Source: Flavobacterium sp. WC2421 (GTDB lineage: Bacteria; Bacteroidota; Bacteroidia; Flavobacteriales; Flavobacteriaceae). From it: a stretch of DNA of 64,000 bases. The notes below the pieces were generated by a model that saw only the letters and a program-made list of their open reading frames with translations, ran no database searches and was not told the origin of the DNA. Shown here one piece after another: positions 1 to 9,348 of the stretch; position 1 is the stretch's first letter, and each line of letters starts with the position of its first letter. A program made the translations under genes and the position numbers. The stretch is taken from the NCBI RefSeq assembly GCF_040822115.1, contig NZ_CP162004.1:3395001-3459000 (forward strand). The letters are read 5' to 3'.

Positions 1-1
1 T

Positions 2-442
2 ACATTTAGTGTAATCGATCCTAGTTTTTATGAGCGGGCCATGAAATCAAAAAAAGAATTTGGTGGACACATCGTGATTGCAAAAGAAAATTATGCTCAA
101 GGTTCTAGTAGAGAACATGCTGCTCTTGCTCCTAAATATTTGGGACAAGTGGCTGTTATTGCTCATAGTTATGCCCGTATTGCTTGGCAAAATTTAGTTA
201 ATTTTGGAATTGTACCTTTAGAATTTATAAACGTTTCTGATTACGACAAAATCGAACAGGGAGATTTAATTCGTTTTAAAAACCTTCGAGATGACGTTAT
301 GAATAGAAAGAATATAAAAGTATTGGTTGAAAAGGAAGACGGAAGTATTATAGAATTTGAAACCAAACACAACTTAAGTGATCGCCAAATTAATGTTCTT
401 TCAAAAGGAGGAATCATAAATGATTTTAGATCAAAACTTTAA
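2..442 (+). CDS. Aconitate hydratase, C-terminal swivel domain (5' part outside window)
   Basis: The frame is open from base 2 (…VIDPSFYERAMKSK…), so the ATG at 41 is an internal Met and the gene begins upstream of the window. The visible part carries the swivel-domain active-site loop QGSSREHAALAPKYLG followed by SYARIAWQNLVNFGIVPLEF, both typical of aconitase-family enzymes. In this family the swivel closes over a [4Fe-4S] cluster carried by the missing N-terminal domains and isomerises citrate to isocitrate in the cytosolic TCA cycle. Homoaconitase or isopropylmalate isomerase share the fold, but the sequence after the SREH loop fits single-chain bacterial aconitase best. Confidence 0.85.
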   Translation, partial: TFSVIDPSFYERAMKSKKEFGGHIVIAKENYAQGSSREHAALAPKYLGQVAVIAHSYARIAWQNLVNFGIVPLEFINVSDYDKIEQGDLIRFKNLRDDVMNRKNIKVLVEKEDGSIIEFETKHNLSDRQINVLSKGGIINDFRSKL

Positions 443-580
443 GTTGGATTTAAACAAGTTATATATGGAACTTAAAGAATAAAAATGAATCATACATTCA
501 AACAAACTAAAATTCTGTAGCTTTTTTTTTACTTGTTGCAGCAATATTTGGTTATTTTTGCTTGGAAAATTCATCCTTTT

Positions 581-1279
581 ATGAAAAAAAATATAATCCT
601 TTTTGTTTTGTTTATGTCTCTCACTTCTTATGGGCAGAAAAAAGTTTATTATACCGAAGATTTTAAAGAACTAGCTTCAGCTAAAGATGCAACTTACTAT
701 AGCATTTATCAAGAGAGCAAAGACGGGACACAGAGAACAACTTACTATTTAGATGGTACAATTAGAAATAGTGATCAATTTTCTAATTTGCGAAAACACA
801 TTTTAAATGGCGAATCAGTAAATTGGTACAAAAATGGAAATAAGGAATCTATTTTATTGTATACAAAAGGGAAGCAAGAAGGAATTCAAACGCGATATTA
901 TGAGAATGGCCAAATTAAACGTACCGAAAATTACAAAAATGACGAATTTATTGACGGAAAATGCTTTGATCAAAATGGCTTAGAAATTGCTTTTTTTCCG
1001 TATTATGTAAAACCTGAATTCCCAGGTGGAATGCAAGAGTTCTACCGTTATATAGGAAAAAACTTTAAGTCAAAAAACAATGCAAAAGGACTAATAAAAA
1101 TTGATTTTGTTGTCGAAATAGATGGTAGTTTGAGAGATTTTAAAATAAAAGAAGGACTAAATTACGACATGAATGTTGAAGCTCTAAGAGTACTTTTTAA
1201 TAGTCCGTTATGGATTCCTGGTAAAGTAGATGGTAAACACTCACGAGTGAAATACAGTATTCCAATTACTATAAAATAA
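581..1279 (+). CDS. Secreted MORN-repeat protein with TonB C-terminal domain
   Basis: This 232-residue protein starts at ATG 581, where a clean signal peptide begins (MKKNIILFVLFMSLTSYGQ). An in-frame ATG at 533 would add an unlikely hydrophobic tail. The middle (about residues 65-125) has MORN/YwqK-like repeats (NGESVNWYKNGNK, EGIQTRYYENGQIK). The last 75 residues resemble a TonB C-terminal domain (FVVEIDGSL…NVEALRVLFNSPLWIPGK). Proteins with this layout are common in Bacteroidota as periplasmic or surface proteins without a known reaction. No TonB transmembrane anchor or proline-rich linker is present, so it is unlikely to be a working TonB energiser. It stands alone, facing the convergent phospholipase gene. 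Confidence 0.75.
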   Translation: MKKNIILFVLFMSLTSYGQKKVYYTEDFKELASAKDATYYSIYQESKDGTQRTTYYLDGTIRNSDQFSNLRKHILNGESVNWYKNGNKESILLYTKGKQEGIQTRYYENGQIKRTENYKNDEFIDGKCFDQNGLEIAFFPYYVKPEFPGGMQEFYRYIGKNFKSKNNAKGLIKIDFVVEIDGSLRDFKIKEGLNYDMNVEALRVLFNSPLWIPGKVDGKHSRVKYSIPITIK

Positions 1280-1304
1280 ATCTTTCAACTAAACAACTTT
1301 GTTT

Positions 1305-2216
1305 TTATAACCATTCAATCAAAGAAACCCCAACACCAATGGTCGTTTGTAAATTGTTATAATCAATTAGCGTTTCACCATAACCATGTGAAAGCAACAA
1401 ATATCCTTTCAAGTTATTTTTAATAGGATATGACCATGAAAAAGAAGAATTCCCCCTGGCTTTTGATCCAAAATTCAAATTATGACTCCCTATAAAGGAA
1501 AATACATTTCCATTTTTAGCATAAATTATATTTAAATCTCCTCTACCTACATATTCAGAAATATCCGGATTATCATCTTTTGTAGCTTTCATTCGCAACC
1601 AAGGTCGTATATAAACCGTCCAATTATTGCGCTCAAAACCAGCATGAAAAATAATTCTGTTCCAGCTTCTAGAAAAAGGATCACTTTTCCCATTGGATTC
1701 GTGATTAAAAGCGACACCAACCATTCGGGTTTTAAAACCAAAAACTTTTAACTTTACAGGAATATTTAAAATCAGTTCTGGTTCGTAATTCACTTCTCTA
1801 AATGGTCTTGATAGGTTATTATTATAAATTTGCCAATGCGATATTTGAGTATATGCCACCCATAAATCACCCCTTCCCCAAAAAATACCTTGCAACACTT
1901 TGGTTTTAAAACTCAATTGAAATTTAGCTTCAATATTATTGTAATCAACTCCTGCTGGTGCTATATAATCTGGATCAACATTTCCTGAATGGGGCTGCTC
2001 ATTTGGATTATTTGACCAACGAACTGGTAAAACATACATGGGTTTATAAGGTGTTACTAAAAAAGTACCTCGTACAGAATTTGTATCTAATTCCCAGCGC
2101 TCCGTTAAATTATGAAGCTGTGTTTTATTATTGAATAGCGCTTGAACTTGTGCATTTAAAGAAATAAAAGAACAAAAAGTTATAATAATCGTTAATTTTA
2201 TTGATATTACTTTCAT
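1305..2216 (-). CDS. pldA: Outer-membrane phospholipase A (OMPLA)
   Basis: A 303-residue protein with signal peptide (cleavage near LNAQ, residue 23) and a beta-barrel body of alternating aromatic strands. The OMPLA catalytic triad is visible: His172 and Ser174 in NHESNGKSD and Asn186 in FSRSWNR. The spacing (H, +2 S, +12 N) equals that of E. coli His142/Ser144/Asn156. Enzymes of this family hydrolyse mislocalised phospholipids in the outer leaflet of the outer membrane, usually as Ca-dependent dimers. Length agrees with the family. The gene is a single transcription unit convergent with the MORN protein and divergent from lpxD. Confidence 0.92.
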   Translation of the reverse strand: MKVISIKLTIIITFCSFISLNAQVQALFNNKTQLHNLTERWELDTNSVRGTFLVTPYKPMYVLPVRWSNNPNEQPHSGNVDPDYIAPAGVDYNNIEAKFQLSFKTKVLQGIFWGRGDLWVAYTQISHWQIYNNNLSRPFREVNYEPELILNIPVKLKVFGFKTRMVGVAFNHESNGKSDPFSRSWNRIIFHAGFERNNWTVYIRPWLRMKATKDDNPDISEYVGRGDLNIIYAKNGNVFSFIGSHNLNFGSKARGNSSFSWSYPIKNNLKGYLLLSHGYGETLIDYNNLQTTIGVGVSLIEWL

Positions 2217-2399
2217 ATTTTAAAAACATATATTAGCCTGTAAAACTAGCTATTAACTATTGCTCTTCGTTATATATTTATTCCATTTACTTACATAAAT
2301 CACACATTTAAACTTGTTAAAGAATTTCGAAATATTAGGAATTAAAGTACCAATTTGTTTTATTTGACAACTTAAACAAACCAAACACATCTAGACTTA

Positions 2400-3398
2400 A
2401 TGAAATCCTATTCACTCGAAGAAATTAATGAAATTTTAAATGGCTGTATCATTGGTAGTGTACTACAAAAAATTACAGCTCCTGAACAACTTGAAGTAGC
2501 AAATGAATCAGAAATTTCATTTATTGGAAACAAGAAATATGAGAAATTTTGGGCAAATTCCAAAGCTGGAGTTGCTGTTGTTAACGAGGATATTTCAATA
2601 GAACCTGGAGAAAATAGAGCTTTTATTAAAGTAAAAAATGCTGATTTGGCCATGTCCCAAATATTAGCTCTTTTTGCTCCTCCAACTCCAGTATTTCAAT
2701 TAGACATTCACCCTACAGCTGTAGTGGATCAAACTGCAATTATATGTAATGGGGTAAGAATTGGTGCAGGCTGTTATATAGGTCCTAAAGTAGTTCTTGG
2801 AGATAATACTACTATATATCCTAACGTGACTATTCTAGATGAAAGTTCAATCGGAAAAAATACCGTAATCTGGTCTGGAACAGTGATTAGAGAACGTTGC
2901 CACGTAGGTAATGATTGTATAATACATCCAAATGCTACAATTGGTGCAGATGGATTTGGTTTTCGCCCAGATCCAGAAAGAGGTTTAGTTAAAATTCCAC
3001 AAATAGGAAATGTAATTATAGGAAATAGTGTTGAAATTGGTGCAAATTCTTGCGTGGACAGAGGGAAATTTAGTTCTACAGTACTTGGTGATGGTTGTAA
3101 AATTGACAACCTAGTACAAATAGGTCATAACAGTAAGTTAGGACGTTTTTGTATTATGGCTGGTAACAGTGGATTAGCAGGTTCCGTAACCTTAGGAAAT
3201 GGAGTCATTATTGGTGGAAGCGCATCAATAAAAGACCATACAACCATAGGTGATGGCGCAATTGTAGGTGCTGGATCTGGTGTTACTGGAGATATTCCTG
3301 CTGGAAAAACCATGTTAGGGTATCCCGCTGTTGAAGCACGTGACGCATTAAAACAATGGGCAATATTGAAACGATTAGTAAATGATTCAAAAAAATAA
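2400..3398 (+). CDS. lpxD: UDP-3-O-(3-hydroxyacyl)glucosamine N-acyltransferase LpxD
   Basis: This 332-residue acyltransferase has an N-terminal LpxD uridine-binding domain (about 1-100) and then a long left-handed beta-helix of hexapeptide repeats (about 105-310, e.g. IGAGCYIGPKVVLGDN, IGNSVEIGANSCVDRG). The IGHNSKLGRFCIM segment holds the expected catalytic His. It transfers a 3-hydroxyacyl chain from acyl-ACP to the 2-amino group of UDP-3-O-acyl-glucosamine in lipid A synthesis (third step), in the cytosol. Length fits the family. It is not next to lpxA or lpxC here, so it may be a stand-alone or second copy. A strong terminator follows at 3424. Confidence 0.92.
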   Translation: MKSYSLEEINEILNGCIIGSVLQKITAPEQLEVANESEISFIGNKKYEKFWANSKAGVAVVNEDISIEPGENRAFIKVKNADLAMSQILALFAPPTPVFQLDIHPTAVVDQTAIICNGVRIGAGCYIGPKVVLGDNTTIYPNVTILDESSIGKNTVIWSGTVIRERCHVGNDCIIHPNATIGADGFGFRPDPERGLVKIPQIGNVIIGNSVEIGANSCVDRGKFSSTVLGDGCKIDNLVQIGHNSKLGRFCIMAGNSGLAGSVTLGNGVIIGGSASIKDHTTIGDGAIVGAGSGVTGDIPAGKTMLGYPAVEARDALKQWAILKRLVNDSKK

Positions 3399-3423
3399 TT
3401 ATTCCACTTTTTATTAAATTCAT

Positions 3424-3453
3424 AAAAAAACAGAAGCTTACTTCTGTTTTTTT
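3424..3453 (+). terminator. Intrinsic terminator after lpxD
   Basis: A perfect 13-bp stem (A7-CAGAAG paired with CTTCTG-T7) around a CTTA loop ends in a T run. It begins 25 bp after the lpxD stop and separates lpxD from the carboxylase gene. Confidence 0.85.
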
Positions 3454-3565
3454 GGTTTTAAGACCTGAAATTTTCACATAAACCATGATAATCCCATTCA
3501 AATAATAATTTTATTAGTTGGGATTTTGTACTTTAGCACAAACTATTTTTAACCTTATTTCACCT

Positions 3566-5194
3566 ATGGATTTGAACTTCAACAAAAACGAAGACCACAA
3601 TAAACTTTTATTAAGTCAATTAAAACAAAATTTCTCTAAAGTAAAATTAGGTGGTGGTGAAAAACGAATTCAGAAGTTACATGCCGAAGGTAAAATGACC
3701 GCTAGAGAGCGTATCGATTATTTACTTGATCCTAAAGCAAAATGTATCGAAATTGGTGCCTTTGTAGGTGAAGGAATGTATGCTGCTTATGGTGGATGCC
3801 CTTCTGGTGGTGTAGTCGTTAAGATTGGATACATCAAAGGAAAACAATGTATTGTAGTGGCTAATGATGCAACAGTAAAAGCCGGAGCATGGTTTCCTAT
3901 TACTGCTAAGAAAAATCTACGTGCACAAGAAATAGCCATGGAAAACAGACTGCCAATTATTTATTTAGTAGATAGTGCAGGTGTATTTCTACCATTACAA
4001 GATGAAATTTTCCCTGATAAAGAACATTTTGGTCGCATATTTAGAAATAATGCCCAAATGAGTAGCATGGGAATTACCCAAATTTCAGCTATAATGGGAA
4101 GTTGTGTTGCGGGTGGCGCGTATCTCCCTATAATGAGTGATGAAGCTATAATAGTAGATAAAACTGGAAGTATATTTCTTGCAGGAAGTTATTTAGTAAA
4201 AGCAGCTATCGGTGAAAGCATCGATAATGAAACGCTGGGCGGAGCAACAACACATTGCGAAATCTCAGGTGTTACCGATTATAAAGCCAAAGACGACAAA
4301 GACGCCTTAGACAAAATAAAAAATATAGTTGACAAAATAGGTGATTTTGACAAAGCGGGATACAGTCGTATTAAAGCTGTAAAACCGGCATTAGATGAAA
4401 AAGAAATCTATGGTATTCTACCAAAAGCGCGAAATGAACAATATGATATGATGGAAATCATCAATCGTTTGGTTGACAATTCTGAATTCGAACCATACAA
4501 AGATGGTTATGGTCAAACCATTATTACTGGATATGCACGAATTGATGGCTGGGCAGTTGGAATAGTTGCTAATCAACGAAAAGTAGTAAAAACTAAAAAA
4601 GGAGAAATGCAATTTGGCGGTGTCATCTATTCTGATAGTGCTGACAAAGCCACTCGTTTTATAGCCAACTGCAATCAGAAAAAAATACCCTTAGTTTTTG
4701 TACAAGATGTTACCGGTTTTATGGTAGGGTCCAAATCAGAGCAAGGCGGTATTATTAAAGATGGTGCAAAAATGGTTAATGCCGTTAGTAACTCTGTTGT
4801 TCCTAAATTTACTGTAATCGTTGGAAACTCTTACGGTGCAGGAAATTATGCTATGTGTGGAAAAGCATACGATCCAAGACTGATTTTTGCATGGCCAAGC
4901 GCTGAATTAGCAGTTATGGGCGGAATTCAAGCTGCAAAAGTATTGGCACAAATAGAAGCTTCTTCGCTTAAAGCAAAAGGAGAAACCGTAGATGAAGAAA
5001 AGGAAGCCGAATTGTTCAATAAAATCAAAGCGCGCTATGACGAGCAAACTTCCCCTTATTATGCTGCCTCTAGACTATGGACTGACGCTATTATTGATCC
5101 ACTAGACACTAGAACTTGGATTTCTATGGGTATAGAAGCGGCAAACCACTCTCCTATTGAAAAACAATTTAATCTAGGTGTCATTCAAGTATAA
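3566..5194 (+). CDS. Acyl-CoA carboxylase carboxyltransferase (beta) subunit, methylcrotonoyl-type
   Basis: The likely start is ATG 3566 (MDLNFNKNEDHNK), giving 542 residues; the longer frame from 3518 adds 16 atypical residues. It has the two crotonase-like carboxyltransferase lobes: an N-lobe with VDSAGVFLPLQDEIFPDKEHFGRIF-type acyl-CoA site and oxyanion-hole glycines (GSCVAGGAYLP), and a C-lobe with QDVTGFMVGS and NSYGAGNYAMCG (biotin/CO2 side). The family moves CO2 from biotin to an acyl-CoA. The 540-residue size and the FPD.EHFGRIF motif favour 3-methylcrotonoyl-CoA carboxylase (leucine degradation) over propionyl-CoA carboxylase, though that is inferred. No biotin-carboxylase alpha subunit is adjacent. 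Confidence 0.85.
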   Translation: MDLNFNKNEDHNKLLLSQLKQNFSKVKLGGGEKRIQKLHAEGKMTARERIDYLLDPKAKCIEIGAFVGEGMYAAYGGCPSGGVVVKIGYIKGKQCIVVANDATVKAGAWFPITAKKNLRAQEIAMENRLPIIYLVDSAGVFLPLQDEIFPDKEHFGRIFRNNAQMSSMGITQISAIMGSCVAGGAYLPIMSDEAIIVDKTGSIFLAGSYLVKAAIGESIDNETLGGATTHCEISGVTDYKAKDDKDALDKIKNIVDKIGDFDKAGYSRIKAVKPALDEKEIYGILPKARNEQYDMMEIINRLVDNSEFEPYKDGYGQTIITGYARIDGWAVGIVANQRKVVKTKKGEMQFGGVIYSDSADKATRFIANCNQKKIPLVFVQDVTGFMVGSKSEQGGIIKDGAKMVNAVSNSVVPKFTVIVGNSYGAGNYAMCGKAYDPRLIFAWPSAELAVMGGIQAAKVLAQIEASSLKAKGETVDEEKEAELFNKIKARYDEQTSPYYAASRLWTDAIIDPLDTRTWISMGIEAANHSPIEKQFNLGVIQV

Positions 5195-5203
5195 TATAGT
5201 ACT

Positions 5204-5256
5204 GGCTCTCCGTTTTTATTTAAAAAAAATAATTCCCTTTCTAGCTAAAAACGGAG
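5204..5256 (+). terminator. Terminator-like hairpin after the carboxylase gene
   Basis: CTCTCCGTTTTTA and TAAAAACGGAGA form a stem of about 12 bp with a long AT-rich loop just after the carboxylase stop. It lacks a clean T tract, so it may act mainly as a 3'-end stabiliser. Confidence 0.5.
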
Positions 5257-5271
5257 ACCTAAACAAACACT

Positions 5272-6846
5272 ATGAAAAAATTATTTACTTTAGTCTTTGT
5301 CTCCATATTGTTTATTCAATGTGCTTCTATCAAAAAGCACAATAGTCATTTGAATGATTTAATCTCGGCAAAAGATTTAAAATCAGATGTAGATTTTACA
5401 TATAAAAAACTGCAGCAACTACATCCTGATTTATATGAGTACATCACTAAAAAAGAATTGGACTCGAAATTCGACAGTCTTAAAACAACGATTCGAAAAC
5501 CCATGACAAGTTTAGCATTCTACAAAAAATTAAGTCCTGTAGTTGCTGCTATTAGACAAGGTCATACTTTTGTTTATGCTCCAACAAAACTAATGAGCAA
5601 AAAAGTGACTAAGGCTATTACAAAAAAAGGAACTGGACCGTTTTCACAATTTAATTTTGATTTTATAAATGATAAATTATATGTCGTTAAAAATAAATCA
5701 GACAATAAAACCATAAAGCCTGGGACTGAGGTTGTGTCGGTAAATGAAGTAAAACCCATAAATTTAATTGAGGAGTATAACACTTTTTATAGCTCGGATG
5801 GTTATAATACCACATTAAAAAAACGCTATTCAGGCAAACGTTTTTCTTCTTATTTTACTATAGAAAATGGATTAAAAGATAGTTTAAATTATGTTTTCAA
5901 AATTAATGATAGCCTAAAAAAAATAACCATACTAAGACACCAAGAAGATACAACTAGTAATTCCCTAAAAAAAAATAAACTAAAAAAAACAGCATTTAAT
6001 CATGCTAAAAGAAAAGTCATCCGAAAGAAAAAAAGAGTTAATGGCTACAACAAAACCGAAAATATATTTAATAGAAATTTACGTTTTATTGAAAAAGACA
6101 GCAGTATTGCCATACTGAAAATAAATAGTTTTAAACTGGGGGATTTTAGAACTTTTTACAAAGAAAGCTTCAATAAAATAGACCGGTATAAATCAAAAAC
6201 ATTGATTCTTGATCTAAGAGATAATGGCGGAGGGAGATTAAACGAAATAGTTAATTTATATACCTATTTAGCCGATTCCTCATTTGTATTTATAGATGAA
6301 TCAGAAGTAGTTTCAAAATCGAGCTTATTAAAAGGTGCTTATTTCAGCGAAGGTACATTTGTTGAAAAAATTATCAAAACCATTTATTCACCTCTACTTT
6401 ATGGCTATTTATTTCTTACGGTGCACAAAGGACAAAACGGAAAAAATTATTATGCAACGCAAACAAGGCTTCATAAAATCAATAAAGCTGCATTTAAAGG
6501 AAAAATATATGTACTGATTAACGGAGGTAGTTTTTCGGCCTCCAGCATTATTTCATCCAATTTAAAGGGATCAAAAAGAGCCACTTTTGTAGGACAAGAA
6601 ACGGGTGGTGGATATAACGGAACTGTAGCTGGATTTATGCCTAAAATAAAACTCCCTAAATCCGATATAAAAATCCGAATTGGTTTAATGTTGTTTGCGC
6701 CCCATTATAAAACAGATCAACACGGGCACGGTATTTTTCCCGATCAAGAAATAATACCAACCCTGCAAAACAAAATAGAGGAAATTGATGTTGAACTCAA
6801 CTGGGTTTTAGAGGATATTAAAAAACAGAAAACAAAACATAATTAA
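5272..6846 (+). CDS. S41 family peptidase-like lipoprotein
   Basis: This 524-residue lipoprotein has a signal peptide ending at the lipobox VLFIQC (Cys about residue 17). An N-terminal helical region (about 35-100) precedes a degenerate PDZ-like middle part (TVSVNEVKPINLIEEY) and a C-terminal S41 tail-specific protease domain (about 275-505). In that domain LILDLRDNGGGRLNEIV and INGGSFSASSIISSN are recognisable, with the candidate nucleophile Ser422. The domain ends in VGQETGGGYNG and GIFPDQEIIPT, both frequent in flavobacterial S41 proteins. It probably works in the periplasm on unknown substrates. A basic, low-complexity insert (KKNKLKKTAFNHAKRK) at about 235-260 is unusual. The gene is monocistronic. 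Confidence 0.8.
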   Translation: MKKLFTLVFVSILFIQCASIKKHNSHLNDLISAKDLKSDVDFTYKKLQQLHPDLYEYITKKELDSKFDSLKTTIRKPMTSLAFYKKLSPVVAAIRQGHTFVYAPTKLMSKKVTKAITKKGTGPFSQFNFDFINDKLYVVKNKSDNKTIKPGTEVVSVNEVKPINLIEEYNTFYSSDGYNTTLKKRYSGKRFSSYFTIENGLKDSLNYVFKINDSLKKITILRHQEDTTSNSLKKNKLKKTAFNHAKRKVIRKKKRVNGYNKTENIFNRNLRFIEKDSSIAILKINSFKLGDFRTFYKESFNKIDRYKSKTLILDLRDNGGGRLNEIVNLYTYLADSSFVFIDESEVVSKSSLLKGAYFSEGTFVEKIIKTIYSPLLYGYLFLTVHKGQNGKNYYATQTRLHKINKAAFKGKIYVLINGGSFSASSIISSNLKGSKRATFVGQETGGGYNGTVAGFMPKIKLPKSDIKIRIGLMLFAPHYKTDQHGHGIFPDQEIIPTLQNKIEEIDVELNWVLEDIKKQKTKHN

Positions 6847-7002
6847 CACTGATTTACAGCTAGTTGCATTATTATTTCATAACTTTATATACCCAAATAG
6901 CAATCTAAAACATAATAATATGTTTTTCTTTTACACTCTTTTTCATTTTTAAAATGAAAAGAAATTACTTAAAAATTATAATGATTTAAAATTATAAGTA
7001 AG

Positions 7003-7635
7003 ATGAAAAAGATTCCGATTCTATTTTTAAATGTATTGCTTATGACCGTACAGTCTGTTGTTGCGCAGGCCATAACTCCAGATAGCACCTCACCCAAAAA
7101 GGACAAAAAAATACATTGGGAATCAGGCATAAACCTTTCAGTACCTGTACACGTACAAATGTATCGTTCCCATAGGTTTGAAATTGGTTTGAATTTAAGG
7201 GCTTGGAGAAAAATTTCACCCAAATGGGACCTGGGAATTAAATTCGATTATGACTATTGGCTTGTCAAAAAAAATCCACCAGTACTAACACCCGAAAGTT
7301 CTTTAAGCGATAGAGCATTATACAGTAACTTTAGCATCTTTTCATTGAAAGCAAATACACAATATAGTCTCACCAACAAGTGGTATTGGGGAGCAGAATC
7401 TGGTATAGGCTATGCGCTTTCGGATGCAGACGGGAGGTTTGGACTTGGTTTTGTATCTGAATTTGGTGGTCCACAACGCTTTGGAATTTCCTCGAGCTTC
7501 TATATTGGGAGGTATTTCTTCCTTTGTAACCAAAAAAATAAATTAGGATTATCTATTGATTTCACACAATATTTAGCTCATGGGCATGCAGAGAACAGCC
7601 TTGGCTTGAAAGTAAAATACCGCTTCATTCATTAA
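7003..7635 (+). CDS. Secreted protein of unknown function, likely outer-membrane beta-barrel
   Basis: I do not recognise the family. The 210-residue protein has a signal peptide (MKKIPILFLNVLLMTVQSVVAQA). The rest alternates hydrophobic and polar residues with many aromatics and glycines (RFEIGLNLRAWRKISPKWDLGIKFDYDYW, SKYSLTNKWYWGAESGIGY-like segments) and ends in KVKYRFIH. That pattern is typical of small 8-10-stranded outer-membrane barrels. There is no catalytic motif. It stands alone between two same-strand genes. Confidence 0.6.
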   Translation: MKKIPILFLNVLLMTVQSVVAQAITPDSTSPKKDKKIHWESGINLSVPVHVQMYRSHRFEIGLNLRAWRKISPKWDLGIKFDYDYWLVKKNPPVLTPESSLSDRALYSNFSIFSLKANTQYSLTNKWYWGAESGIGYALSDADGRFGLGFVSEFGGPQRFGISSSFYIGRYFFLCNQKNKLGLSIDFTQYLAHGHAENSLGLKVKYRFIH

Positions 7636-7790
7636 GTAACTAGAATTTATATAGTATTATAGAACAAATAGAAACGATGCACTAAAAACCCCAATTTTCT
7701 ATTTCAAACTGAAGGAAATTTATAGGTCTAAAAACACATTTTTACACTTAAAATCAGTAACTTAGTGTAGTGTTTTTAAACTATCGCAAT

Positions 7791-8213
7791 ATGAATAATG
7801 TAAAACAACTAAATAAATGGGCCAATGCGCACACTTATTTAACTTTAGATTTAGTACGAATTGCACTTGGAGTATTTTTGTTTACAAAAGGTATTTCCTT
7901 TATTACAAATATCCAGTATCTAGTAGATTTAATTTCTCCAATTGATCGAATTGGTGGTGGAATGTTTCTAATTCATTATATTGCTCCTGCCCATATGATA
8001 GGAGGTATTATGATTGTATTTGGTTTGTTAACGAGGTGGGCTATAATTGCACAATTACCTATCCTGATAGGTGCCATTGTTGTCAATTTTATGGGAGAAA
8101 TGCATTCTCAAAATTTATTATTGGCGCTACTTATATTAGTAGTATGCTTATTTTTCTTGTTTTATGGAAGTGGCAAGCACTCCGCTGACTATTATTTTAA
8201 AATGCAAAAGTGA
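7791..8213 (+). CDS. DoxX-like small integral membrane protein
   Basis: A 140-residue protein with four predicted transmembrane helices. The best start is ATG 7791 (MNNVKQLNKW); the open frame from 7770 adds seven residues. Features of the DoxX family are the LVRIALGVFLFTKGISF opening, the HYIAPAHMIGGIMIVFGLLTRWAII central pair of helices and a C-terminal helix. DoxX relatives are linked to quinone-dependent redox and thiol stress functions, but no reaction can be assigned here. It is followed by a bidirectional terminator. Confidence 0.75.
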   Translation: MNNVKQLNKWANAHTYLTLDLVRIALGVFLFTKGISFITNIQYLVDLISPIDRIGGGMFLIHYIAPAHMIGGIMIVFGLLTRWAIIAQLPILIGAIVVNFMGEMHSQNLLLALLILVVCLFFLFYGSGKHSADYYFKMQK

Positions 8214-8223
8214 ATCTATAAAA

Positions 8224-8253
8224 AAAAGCATTATGAATTATCATAATGCTTTT
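8224..8253. terminator. Bidirectional terminator between doxX-like gene and menE
   Basis: A perfect 13-bp stem, AAAAGCATTATGA / TCATAATGCTTTT, with an ATTA loop. It has A and T flanks on both sides, so it can end both convergent genes. Confidence 0.85.
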
Positions 8254-8287
8254 CTTTTATAATAGAATAAAGGCTTTAAAAACAAGC

Positions 8288-9334
8288 CTAAATACTTTCT
8301 AACATTTCTTTCCTTTTTATTTTTCCGTTTTCGGTTTCCATAAATTTAGAAACATAAAAAACATTTTTGGGTTTTTCATATTTATCCAATCCGTCAAAAC
8401 TCAATTCGACTGCACCGTCTTTTTCTCCTTCTATGACCAAAACTAATTTTTCACCTAGAATGGTGTCAGGAATTCCACCTAAAAAAAAGCGAGAATGAAT
8501 TTCGTTAGCTAATTTTTCCTCAATTTGTTCTGGAATTAATTTTATTCCTCCACTATTGACTACATTATCAATACGTCCTAAAAACACAAATTGCTTTTCA
8601 TTTAAAATCTCGACTAAGTCATTGGTAACAATAAGTTCTTCCGATATTTTTGGTGCATCAATTACTAAACAATTTTTCTCGTTTTGAGAAATTGAAATAT
8701 TCGGCAAAATAGAAAAAGCGTTCTCCCCCACTTTTTTGGCAGCAATATGAGTAATAGTTTCAGTCATTCCGTAGGTTTCATAAACTTGAGTCTTCCCTTT
8801 TAATAGACTTTTTTCAAGAGACTTGCTCATTTTAGCGCCACCCACTATCATTTTCTTCACATTTTTTAAGCCAGCCAAAGAATTTTGAGCTTGTAAAGGT
8901 ACCATTGCCACAAAATCATATTTGGTTTCATTCTTAGTCAACGGATGTGAGTTTGGTTCCACAAAATCAATATCAAGTCCTAAAATAAAACTTCGAACTA
9001 GCATCATTTTACCCGCAATATACTTAGTTGGCAAACAGTATAATGCTTTATCACCAGGACTTAATTCAAAGAAATCACCTGTTGCTAAAGCCGAATTAAC
9101 CATTGTTTGCTTATTTGTTCTAATAATCTTAGGTGCACCTGTAGTTCCCGAAGTTTGTAAATCAATGTACGATTTCTCATCAAACCAATCGAGCAAAAAG
9201 TCTCCAATCGATTTTTCAAATTCATCTCCTTCTTTTATCAAACAGTAAGATACACGGCATAAATCTTCTTTATTCAAATGATAACCATTCAATTTGAACT
9301 GATTATGCACGTTTTTATAAGTTATTTTTTTCAT
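8288..9334 (-). CDS. menE: o-Succinylbenzoate-CoA ligase-type AMP-binding enzyme (MenE)
   Basis: This 348-residue member of the ANL superfamily carries the P-loop TSGTTGAPK (residues 61-69), the YGMTETITHIA motif and the hinge region FLGRIDNVVNSGGIKLIPEQIE. The C-terminal lysine loop ENGKIKRKEML is also present. It is much shorter than typical 480-550-residue ligases, which is usual for Bacteroidota MenE. MenE adenylates o-succinylbenzoate and forms its CoA thioester in menaquinone synthesis. It lies 14 bp downstream of a CPBP protease gene on the same strand and is probably co-transcribed with it. Substrate assignment is inferred from size and motif set. Confidence 0.82.
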   Translation of the reverse strand: MKKITYKNVHNQFKLNGYHLNKEDLCRVSYCLIKEGDEFEKSIGDFLLDWFDEKSYIDLQTSGTTGAPKIIRTNKQTMVNSALATGDFFELSPGDKALYCLPTKYIAGKMMLVRSFILGLDIDFVEPNSHPLTKNETKYDFVAMVPLQAQNSLAGLKNVKKMIVGGAKMSKSLEKSLLKGKTQVYETYGMTETITHIAAKKVGENAFSILPNISISQNEKNCLVIDAPKISEELIVTNDLVEILNEKQFVFLGRIDNVVNSGGIKLIPEQIEEKLANEIHSRFFLGGIPDTILGEKLVLVIEGEKDGAVELSFDGLDKYEKPKNVFYVSKFMETENGKIKRKEMLESI

Positions 9335-9348
9335 TACTAGTATGTTGT

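Noticed and set aside
2408..3313. Open frames on the minus strand inside lpxD (81, 111 and 62 residues)
   Set aside because: They are antisense shadows of the repetitive hexapeptide coding sequence; no start signal or protein-like composition.
3518..3565. N-terminal extension of the carboxylase subunit
   Set aside because: The residues before ATG 3566 do not resemble the family; the downstream Met gives the usual N-terminus.
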